From NCBI GenBank assembly GCA_934646815.1, contig CAKUEW010000005.1, positions 1 through 64,000 of the forward strand: DNA of 64,000 nucleotides, given 5' to 3'. The DNA is from an uncultured Collinsella sp. (GTDB lineage: Bacteria > Actinomycetota > Coriobacteriia > Coriobacteriales > Coriobacteriaceae). A program made the position numbers and the translations under genes. This document shows positions 11,801-17,700 of this stretch, one piece after another (the stretch's first letter is position 1; every line of letters starts with the position of its first letter). Below the pieces are notes generated by a model. That model worked only from the letters and a program-made list of their open reading frames with translations. It was not told the origin of the DNA and searched no databases.

Positions 11801-12961
11801 CTACGCCCTCGCCTTCTTGAGAAAGTACTCTTTGGCGCAGGAAACGACATACTCGAAATCTTCAAGCGACATACCGTAGTACATAGGCAGACGAACCAAA
11901 CGATCGGAATCGGGAGTAGTGTGTTCATCTTCTCCGCTGAAGCGGCCGAATCTCTCACCAGCCGGAGCGGAATGCAGGGGAACATAATGGAACACGCACC
12001 CCACGCCATGCTCCTTCATGAATGTAATGAAAGAAGTTCGGGCCTCCAGATCGCGCAACTTGATATAAAACATGTGCGCATTATGCTCACAGCCCTCGGG
12101 AACGCGCGGAAGCTCCAAAAGTCCTTTCTCCGCAAGGGGTTCAAAGGCGGCGTAATAGGCTCGCCATGTTGTCAGACGATTCTCGTTGATTTCATCGGCG
12201 TGTTGGAGCTGAGCCCACAGATAGGCTGCGTTGAGCTCGGAGGGAAGATAGCTCGAACCGAAGTCGACCCAGTTATACTTTGCGACTTGGCCGCGGAAGA
12301 ACTGTGCGCGGTTGGTACCCTTCTCACGGATGATCTCCGCGCGATCGCAGTAAGCGGAATTGTTGATAGAGATGGCGCCGCCTTCGCCCATCGAATAGTT
12401 CTTCGTCTCATGGAAGCTATAGCAACCAAAGTCACCGATAGTGCCGAGAGCACGTCCCTTATAGGTAGCAATGACAGCCTGCGCCGCATCCTCGACAACT
12501 AGAAGGTTGTGGCGCCGGGCGATATCCATGATAGTATCCATCTCGCATGCGACGCCAGCATAGTGTACGGGCACGATAACACGAGTACGTTCAGTGATGG
12601 CGGACTCGATTTTCGTCTCGTCGATATTCATGGTGTCAGGACGGATATCAACGAAAACAAGTTTCGCGCCAGCAAGAACAAACGCTGTTGCCGTTGAAGT
12701 AAATGTAAACGAAGGGAGAATGACCTCATCGCCAGGCTTTAGATCGCAAAGAATTGCAGCCATCTCGAGAGCACTAGTACCGCTCGTGGTCAGCAGAATC
12801 TTATTGGAGTTGAAGCGACTTTCAAGCCATTCGTTGCACTTTTTTGTAAACAGGCCATCACCAGCAATCTTGTGGTTGACCTCAACTGCCTGTTGGACAA
12901 ACTGGATTTCATCCCCTACGCAAGGAGGAATATTGAACGGCACTGTTCTATTGCAAGACAT
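11801..12961 (-). CDS. wecE: dTDP-4-amino-4,6-dideoxygalactose transaminase (DegT/DnrJ/EryC1 family)
   Basis: A PLP-dependent sugar aminotransferase of 386 residues, probably converting RmlB's product, dTDP-4-keto-6-deoxyglucose, to a dTDP-4-amino sugar. The sequence follows the WecE/RffA pattern closely: VPFNIPPCVGDE, LTTSGTSALEMAA, PGDEVILPSFTF, RPDTMNIDE, VHYAGVACEMD and EDAAQAV. The PLP lysine is in SFHETKNYS. An AAAGGTG sits 6 nt before the ATG. With RmlA, RmlB and WecB in the same operon, the repeat unit probably contains a Fuc4N-type sugar, as in enterobacterial common antigen. No N-acetyltransferase of the WecD type is seen. Confidence 0.93.
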   Translation of the reverse strand: MSCNRTVPFNIPPCVGDEIQFVQQAVEVNHKIAGDGLFTKKCNEWLESRFNSNKILLTTSGTSALEMAAILCDLKPGDEVILPSFTFTSTATAFVLAGAKLVFVDIRPDTMNIDETKIESAITERTRVIVPVHYAGVACEMDTIMDIARRHNLLVVEDAAQAVIATYKGRALGTIGDFGCYSFHETKNYSMGEGGAISINNSAYCDRAEIIREKGTNRAQFFRGQVAKYNWVDFGSSYLPSELNAAYLWAQLQHADEINENRLTTWRAYYAAFEPLAEKGLLELPRVPEGCEHNAHMFYIKLRDLEARTSFITFMKEHGVGCVFHYVPLHSAPAGERFGRFSGEDEHTTPDSDRLVRLPMYYGMSLEDFEYVVSCAKEYFLKKARA

Positions 12962-12995
12962 TTATTTCACCTTTCTATAATTAGTGTTTCGAAAA

Positions 12996-13640
12996 TCAAC
13001 GACCGGTTTTGGAATTGCCGAACATGGCGCCAAAAGTACCTACGAAGCACTTCCAATCCATGCGGAAACAGCGATTGCGTACGTAGCGAAGCTCAATCTG
13101 TTGACGCAAGCCGCTTTCAAAGGTCGCGGCATTGCGGTCAGTCGCCTGCCATAGGCCAGTGATGCCCGGGGTGACGCTCAACAGCTCTTCCTTCTCCTCG
13201 TCGGAGAAGTGTTGCTCCAACTCTTCACGCGTGATGGGACGCGGGCCGATAACGGATAGGTCACCCTTAAGAACGTTGAGAAACTGCGGCATCTCATCGA
13301 TGGAACATTTACGGATGAACTGGCCCACCTTGGTAATGCGGGGATCGTTGTCGACCTTGCGCTCGACCTCCCACTGGTTTAATTGCTCAGGGTTTAGGTA
13401 CTTATGCACATCGTTTGCGTCAGTGACCATGCTGCGGAGCTTAAGCACTCGAATCGCCCGACCGCCCCTGCCCACTCGCTCTTGCGCGTAGATGGGCCGT
13501 CCCGGCGATTCTGCGCATATCGCTGCGCATACACCGGCTATAGGTATCGCGAGAAGCGCCGTGCAACAGGCGCTGAATACTATGTCGAACGTTCTCTTGC
13601 ATATGCGGTAGAAGAGGGTTCCCGTTGGTTTCCTAGACAT
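12996..13640 (-). CDS. Initiating sugar-phosphate transferase (polyprenyl phosphate)
   Basis: A 214-residue bacterial sugar transferase that would load the first sugar phosphate onto undecaprenyl phosphate. It has the short form: one N-terminal hydrophobic hairpin (residues 12-40), then GRGGRAIRVLKLRSM, DPRITKVGQFIRKCSIDEMPQFLNV (residues ~100-124) and SVIGPRP...GITGLWQ. The C-terminus stops slightly early and lacks the usual G-x-GA[YC] ending of the paralogue just upstream. The two paralogues are only 41 bp apart, so either they start two different glycans or one has taken over a modified role. Confidence 0.92.
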   Translation of the reverse strand: MSRKPTGTLFYRICKRTFDIVFSACCTALLAIPIAGVCAAICAESPGRPIYAQERVGRGGRAIRVLKLRSMVTDANDVHKYLNPEQLNQWEVERKVDNDPRITKVGQFIRKCSIDEMPQFLNVLKGDLSVIGPRPITREELEQHFSDEEKEELLSVTPGITGLWQATDRNAATFESGLRQQIELRYVRNRCFRMDWKCFVGTFGAMFGNSKTGR

Positions 13641-13681
13641 GGGCTAACACCCCGCCATTGGAAAAATCTCGGGAAATGCCT

Positions 13682-14446
13682 CTAGCAGGCACCCCCCCCC
13701 GTTATTACTTCAATGACTGTAAGGGCGATGATTTTTAGATCGGTAATCACGCCGCGCTTAGCGATGTACTCCAAATCACGTCGCACCATGCCATCGAAGT
13801 CCGTATCGTTGCGGTCGGTAACCTGCCACCAGCCGGTGATGCCGGGCTTCACTGCCAGGCGCTGCAGGTCGTACTCGGTGTACTCTGCGACCTCGTTAGG
13901 CAACGGCGGGCGTGGACCCACGACAGACATCTGTCCCAAAAACACGTTCAGGAACTGCGGGAACTCGTCGATGGAGTGCTTGCGGATGAACTTGCCGATC
14001 TTGGTGACGCGAGGGTCTTCCTTCATCTTGAACATGGCGCCGGCGATCTCGTTTTGCTCCTTGAGCTCGGCGAGGCGCTCGTCGGCATCCTTGTACATGG
14101 AGCGAAACTTCCACATGCGGAAGGTGGTCAGGCTGCCGTCGGGGCGCGTCTGGCCAACGCGAATCTGGCTGTAGAAGGGGCTGCCCTCGCTCTCCAGGCG
14201 GATGGCCGCGGCCAGCACCAGGCTGGGGATCGCGATGACGACGAGCACGGCGCCGCTGAACACGATGTCGAACATGCGCTTCACTGCCCGGTACGCCAGA
14301 CGCGAGCGGTCCCAGTCCATGATGGATTGCATGGCCTTGTAACGGCCGGCGCCCTCGCGCCGGCCCATGGCCTGAGCAATCAGCGCCGCCCCCACGGGCG
14401 CATCCGTTGCATATTGAGTTTTATCCGACACGTTCTCTTCCAACAC
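13682..14446 (-). CDS. Initiating sugar-phosphate transferase (polyprenyl phosphate), with terminal G9 tract
   Basis: A 254-residue member of the same family as its downstream neighbour, with an extra N-terminal ~55 residues. Visible signatures are the hydrophobic hairpin MFDIVFSGAVLVVIAIP, FRMWKFRSM, DPRVTKIGKFIRKHSIDEFPQFLNV, SVVGPRPPLP and GITGWWQVTDRND. The ending VITGGGAC fits the usual family C-terminus. Those glycines are encoded by nine consecutive G residues (complement of 13692-13700), a slippage-prone tract seven bases before the TAG stop. The start is GTG at 14446; another GTG (residue 6) preceded by GGAAGAG is possible. Confidence 0.92.
   Translation of the reverse strand: MLEENVSDKTQYATDAPVGAALIAQAMGRREGAGRYKAMQSIMDWDRSRLAYRAVKRMFDIVFSGAVLVVIAIPSLVLAAAIRLESEGSPFYSQIRVGQTRPDGSLTTFRMWKFRSMYKDADERLAELKEQNEIAGAMFKMKEDPRVTKIGKFIRKHSIDEFPQFLNVFLGQMSVVGPRPPLPNEVAEYTEYDLQRLAVKPGITGWWQVTDRNDTDFDGMVRRDLEYIAKRGVITDLKIIALTVIEVITGGGAC
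13692..13700. repeat. Homopolymer C9 (G9 on the coding strand)
   Basis: Nine consecutive C on the plus strand, inside the last codons of the sugar transferase at 13682-14446. One added G would replace the AC-stop ending with about a dozen residues and end at a TAG close to the ATG of the next sugar transferase (13640). The tract is therefore a candidate contingency site. Confidence 0.9.
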
Positions 14447-14497
14447 TTCGTCCCCAGGTCGGGGATCCTCCCTGTTCTGTATTGCGATCGCCAGCAG

Positions 14498-15043
14498 CTA
14501 GGCGATCGCCTTTTTGAGGTTGCGCATGACGCGCTGCTCGCTTGAAAGCACCGCGAGGCCAACGCGGGTGGTTACGCGTCGGCCGCACAGATCGAGTTCC
14601 AAATAAGCCGTGCTCTTGCGTCTGTTAATGGTTTTAATGAGGCCTTCGTGGCCCAGCAGCGGACCAGCCGTTACTACGACCTGGTCGCCATCTTTTAAGG
14701 CCTCGCTCATAGGCACCACGCGGTCTCCCCTATTGGTAAAACTGCCAATGAGCTGGGTCTCTTCTTTTGCCAGCGGCACAAACTGACCGTCCTGGGAAAG
14801 CACCCGGGCAAAGTCGTCCATGCGTAGCAGATACTGTTGCACGGTGCGGGGATCTGCCGTATCGCAGATGAGATAGCCAGGAAACAGCGGCTTGGTCGTG
14901 TTGATCCACTCGCCGTGTACCTTGATCTCGGTTTGATATTGGGGATAAAAGAGCTCCTGCATGGCGCCAGCCGGCACCACGCGCTCGATGCGCTCGCGCA
15001 TTACGTCTTCGCGACCGTTAATGACCTGGATCACATACCACAC
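14498..15043 (-). CDS. loaP: NusG-family processive antiterminator (LoaP/RfaH type)
   Basis: A 181-residue NusG paralogue at the head of the polysaccharide operon. The NGN domain (VWYVIQVINGREDVMRERIE, then PLFPGYLIC at about residues 52-60) and a C-terminal KOW domain (DGDQVVVTAGPLLGHEGLIKTI) are clear. In Firmicutes, LoaP proteins coded first in long polysaccharide operons suppress termination, and position and domain order agree here. I chose GTG at 15043 because AAGGGGG lies 8 nt upstream; GTG codons at 15052 and 15049 are too close to it. The housekeeping nusG is not in this window. An 8-bp GCGATCGC inverted pair flanks the stop codon. The symbol is by context; assignment to LoaP rather than RfaH is not proven. 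Confidence 0.85.
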   Translation of the reverse strand: MWYVIQVINGREDVMRERIERVVPAGAMQELFYPQYQTEIKVHGEWINTTKPLFPGYLICDTADPRTVQQYLLRMDDFARVLSQDGQFVPLAKEETQLIGSFTNRGDRVVPMSEALKDGDQVVVTAGPLLGHEGLIKTINRRKSTAYLELDLCGRRVTTRVGLAVLSSEQRVMRNLKKAIA

Positions 15044-15737
15044 GAGCACCACCCCCTTGCTGTCTTACGTGTGGCTCACGGGGTTTGGCTATGGCTTCGC
15101 CAGGGCGCTTGTGCGCGAAGGCGCTCCATATTCAAACCCTGAGCCCAGTCAGACAAGCACGTGGCTCTGCCCCACCGTGAACGGTATGTATAAATGCAGC
15201 GCTGAGGCTGCAGGCGTGTATCGCAAGTTTGCCCACAACCCCAGCTGGCTGCGTGCGAGCCAGTCAAGCGGGTACAAAACTGGACCGCACGCAAACAGCT
15301 GTAAGACTGCTACGTGTTGACATGCAAGCCAACTAAGACTTACTGCATGACATCTTTATTGGAGCTCATGGTGTTTCTGGCACCGCCGTTACGGCCGGAT
15401 GCTGATCGACCCTGCGCTTTGAGGTTTGCTGGAACCGTGAGCACAGTTGAACTCATGTAACGTTAGGTATCCTAGCACAAGCTGGTAAGGAAACCTATTT
15501 GGTTAGTGGTGAACAACATTTCGTTCATTTAGCGTGCTCAAGGGGTTGTTTTGCGATGTTGTTCACGTTGGCGCTGGTTATTGGGGCGCGGCGTGTGTTT
15601 CATGGCGATAATGGGGTCGGGTTGACCCGACGTATCGCGCTGTTTAATTGCGTTTGTCTAACAAACTAAGTACAGATATGGGAAATTAATTGCACAACTT
15701 TTTTGGCGGCGCTTTGGAGTGCATGGTGGATGCATAC
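15044..15737 (-). promoter_or_regulatory. Long leader/promoter region of the polysaccharide operon
   Basis: Almost 700 bp without a credible gene between the tRNA-Ala terminator and loaP. It holds small hairpins that an antiterminator of the LoaP type could read: a 6-bp stem CTGGCT/AGCCAG with a 7-nt loop (15245-15263), and a CTTCGC/GCGAAG pair around 15095-15120. A possible extended -10 element (TGCTAGGAT on the minus strand, around 15470-15480) is visible, but its -35 is poor. Which hairpin matters cannot be decided from sequence. Confidence 0.5.
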
Positions 15738-15767
15738 GAAAAGAGCCTTCGGTTTCCCGAAGGCTCT
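15738..15767 (-). terminator. Intrinsic terminator after tRNA-Ala
   Basis: A perfect 11-bp stem (AGAGCCTTCGG / CCGAAGGCTCT) with a 4-nt loop at 15742-15767. On the minus strand it is followed by TTTTCG. It ends the tRNA-Ala transcript and separates it from the polysaccharide operon. Confidence 0.9.
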
Positions 15768-15777
15768 ACATTCACAA

Positions 15778-15853
15778 TGGTGGAGACGAGGGGGATCGAA
15801 CCCCTGACCTCTTGACTGCCAGTCAAGCGCTCTCCCAGCTGAGCTACGCCCCC
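15778..15853 (-). tRNA. tRNA-Ala (anticodon GGC)
   Basis: A complete 76-nt cloverleaf including encoded CCA. Acceptor GGGGGCG pairs with CGTCTCC. The D-arm is GCTCAGCTGGGAGAGC and the anticodon stem CTTGA/TCAAG encloses CTGGCAG, giving anticodon GGC. The T-arm is AGGGG-TTCGATC-CCCCT. It reads GCC codons, which are very frequent in this GC-rich genome. Confidence 0.97.
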
Positions 15854-15866
15854 GTGACGAGGAGAT

Positions 15867-15895
15867 ACTATAGGGGAATTTGTTTGGGGATGCAA
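15867..15895 (-). promoter_or_regulatory. Sigma-70-type promoter of tRNA-Ala
   Basis: On the minus strand, TTGCAT (15890-15895), a 17-bp spacer and TATAGT (15867-15872) end about 13 bp before the mature tRNA. Spacing and -10 match the housekeeping consensus well. Confidence 0.75.
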
Positions 15896-15926
15896 GGGGG
15901 AATTTTGATTTGCCTATCCTCCTTAC

Positions 15927-15999
15927 GGGTTTTCCTGGGACGGGGCAGAAATAATCACTCTTCGAGCGCTTATTTCTATCCACCGTCCCGATAAAACCC
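15927..15999. repeat. Nested three-stem palindrome downstream of thiamine pyrophosphokinase
   Basis: Three successive perfect inverted pairs fold into one 73-nt hairpin: GGGTTTT/AAAACCC, GGGACGG/CCGTCCC and AGAAATAA/TTATTTCT, with short unpaired spacers. It begins 14 bp after the thiamine pyrophosphokinase stop and could terminate that transcript, although no clear T-run follows. No second copy was found in the window. Confidence 0.7.
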
Positions 16000-16013
16000 T
16001 GATGCGATAGACC

Positions 16014-16655
16014 TTACTTATAGAGGTAAGCGATGGCGGTGCCGGTGTGGACTTGGATTGTTGCGGTGGATCGGACTATGTTGCTGATGCCGGTGTCGGC
16101 TAGTAGGCCTAACTTGGCGTGGTCTAGTTCCCATTCTAGGCCTTGTTCGCTGACTACTGTGTTTGGGGCTAGGGCGATGATGGAGAAGGTCTTGCCTGTT
16201 GCGTTTTCTATGGTCCAGATTTCGTCCTTGTGCAGGATTCTTGCCGTTGTCTCGTCTTCCTCTATCCAGACGGGGGCGTCTTTGTAGTCCGCTAGCAATC
16301 CCAACACGGACAATGCCATGTCGGGGCGGCCTCCGGTGGCGCAGGTTGCCACTAATTCGGCGGCCGGCCAGCGGCGGCGGATGGTGTCTAGGGCTAGGGC
16401 TAGATCGGTGTAGTCCTTGTAGGGGTTGTGGCGCTCTACTTCGAAGTCTTTGGCGGCGTCGACCAAGGCGCGACCCTCATCGCTTACCGTGTCGGCGTCG
16501 CCGACGTAGACGTCACAGCTCAGCCCCGCGCCCAGTAGCGCATCGAGCCCGCGGTCAACGGCGACGATGCGGTCGCACTCCCCTGCCAGCTGGCGCAACA
16601 ACTCGGCGCTCGCCACCACCGGTGAGCCACAGGCTACTAATACTTTGCAAGCCAC
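16014..16655 (-). CDS. thiN: Thiamine pyrophosphokinase
   Basis: Transfers pyrophosphate from ATP to thiamine, giving the cofactor thiamine diphosphate. The 213 residues show the catalytic-domain motifs DRGLDALLGAGLSCDVYVGD (about residues 34-53), NPYKDYTDLALAL and TCATGGRPDMALSVLGLL. A short B1-binding region lies at the C-terminus (GLEWELDHAKLGLLADTGISN). The start is GTG with GAGG just upstream. It follows the HAD gene by 9 bp, so the two are probably one transcript, and a large hairpin lies after its stop. Confidence 0.88.
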   Translation of the reverse strand: MACKVLVACGSPVVASAELLRQLAGECDRIVAVDRGLDALLGAGLSCDVYVGDADTVSDEGRALVDAAKDFEVERHNPYKDYTDLALALDTIRRRWPAAELVATCATGGRPDMALSVLGLLADYKDAPVWIEEDETTARILHKDEIWTIENATGKTFSIIALAPNTVVSEQGLEWELDHAKLGLLADTGISNIVRSTATIQVHTGTAIAYLYK

Positions 16656-16664
16656 AATCCTCGC

Positions 16665-17354
16665 CTAACCCTCAAACGTAAGCACGCGAGCAAGGTCCAG
16701 CTCTTCATAGCTATCGATAAAAATCTCGCAGTTGTTGCGCACGTCGTCGCGATCCGTGTGCCCCAGCGGATCGTAAATTCCCACGCGCTTAAAGCCGGCG
16801 GTACCAGAACTCTTCAGGCCAAATGCAGCGTCCTCAAATACCCAGGCGGTATCAAACGCATGCCCGCGGCGCTCCTCCAAACGGCGCAACGCCAGCTCGT
16901 AAATATCCGGGAAGTGCTTGGAGCGGCCGGCCTCGCCCGTGGTGGTAATAAAGTCCATGTACGGCGCCACACCGGAGCCATCCAGCGCGGCCTGCACCAA
17001 ATGGGCCGTCGTAGAGGTTGCCACGCACATGGCTATACCGGCATCCCGGGCCTGCTGCAAAAACGGCATCAACCCGGCAATCGGTGCGACCTTTGAGTAG
17101 CCCTCAAGCAAAATGCCGCACAGCTCCTCGTACAGCTCGGGACCCTCTTCCTTAACACCCCACAGATCGTGGTAGGCTTGGCACTCGTCCTCCAGCGAAA
17201 GGTGCTCAAACTGGGCAAAATCGTCGACCGTCACATCAACGCCGTGGCGGTGCAATAACTCGGGCTGGGCATAGGCCCAAACGGGGGTGCTATTTACCAA
17301 CGTGCCGTCGCAATCGAAAATAAAAGCAACGTTGGGGGCGGCGGTCTGGGACAT
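16665..17354 (-). CDS. HAD-superfamily phosphatase/phosphomutase (beta-PGM-like)
   Basis: A 229-residue HAD hydrolase of the subclass with a helical cap. Motif I is FDCDGTLVNS, motif II is VATSTTAH, and the motif III/IV region is KHFPDIYELAL...VFEDAAFGLKSSGTAGF. Such proteins dephosphorylate small sugars or act as phosphomutases; the substrate is unknown. I chose ATG at 17354 because AAAGG lies 8 nt upstream; the in-frame TTG at 17375 has no such site. The gene diverges from glgB, and the operator-like palindromes between them could control both. Confidence 0.85.
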   Translation of the reverse strand: MSQTAAPNVAFIFDCDGTLVNSTPVWAYAQPELLHRHGVDVTVDDFAQFEHLSLEDECQAYHDLWGVKEEGPELYEELCGILLEGYSKVAPIAGLMPFLQQARDAGIAMCVATSTTAHLVQAALDGSGVAPYMDFITTTGEAGRSKHFPDIYELALRRLEERRGHAFDTAWVFEDAAFGLKSSGTAGFKRVGIYDPLGHTDRDDVRNNCEIFIDSYEELDLARVLTFEG

Positions 17355-17389
17355 AAACGAACCTTTCGATGTCAAATGGTAAACATCCT

Positions 17390-17407
17390 GCTAAAAACGT
17401 TTTACCA
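17390..17407. promoter_or_regulatory. LacI-family-like operator upstream of glgB
   Basis: GCTAAAAACGTTTTACCA contains the 10-bp palindrome AAAACGTTTT centred on CG, the usual architecture of LacI/MalR/CcpA-type operators. It lies 35 bp upstream of the divergent HAD gene and about 300 bp before glgB. A partial half-site TGGTAAAC precedes it at 17377-17384. Confidence 0.55.
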
Positions 17408-17438
17408 AACGTCAGACTAACAATCTTGAAACCCTAAT

Positions 17439-17464
17439 TGGTAAAACTGTCAAGAGTTTTACCA
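17439..17464. promoter_or_regulatory. Inverted-repeat operator TGGTAAAACT-N6-AGTTTTACCA
   Basis: Perfect 10-bp inverted arms separated by 6 bp. The half-site GGTAAAAC is the same as in the site at 17390-17407 and the one in front of the GH13-GH77 gene at 27588. The shared half-site suggests one regulator for glycogen and maltodextrin genes. Confidence 0.6.
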
Positions 17465-17530
17465 CGGCAATTCTGCCAGTGGTCTAAACATGGCGCTTAC
17501 CGATTAAACGCCGCCCTAAAACCACTTTCC

Positions 17531-17560
17531 TTCATAAAAGTAACGTACAGGTGTTATCGT
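17531..17560 (+). promoter_or_regulatory. Candidate glgB promoter
   Basis: TTCATA (17531-17536), an 18-bp spacer and TATCGT with an upstream TG (extended -10) lie about 140 bp before the glgB start. An 8-bp perfect hairpin, GTTCCACC/GGTGGAAC (17575-17600), follows in the untranslated leader. The -35 and -10 matches are only moderate. Confidence 0.35.
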
Positions 17561-17700
17561 AGTTTCTGCCGAAAGTTCCACCGAGCACGCGAGGTGGAAC
17601 GAATCATAGAACTATCGCCGTCCCTTCGATTCGTGCAGCCTTGGACCTTTCGCATCTAGTCACCAAGGCAACACGCTGCCGCGTCATGATGGGATCAAAC

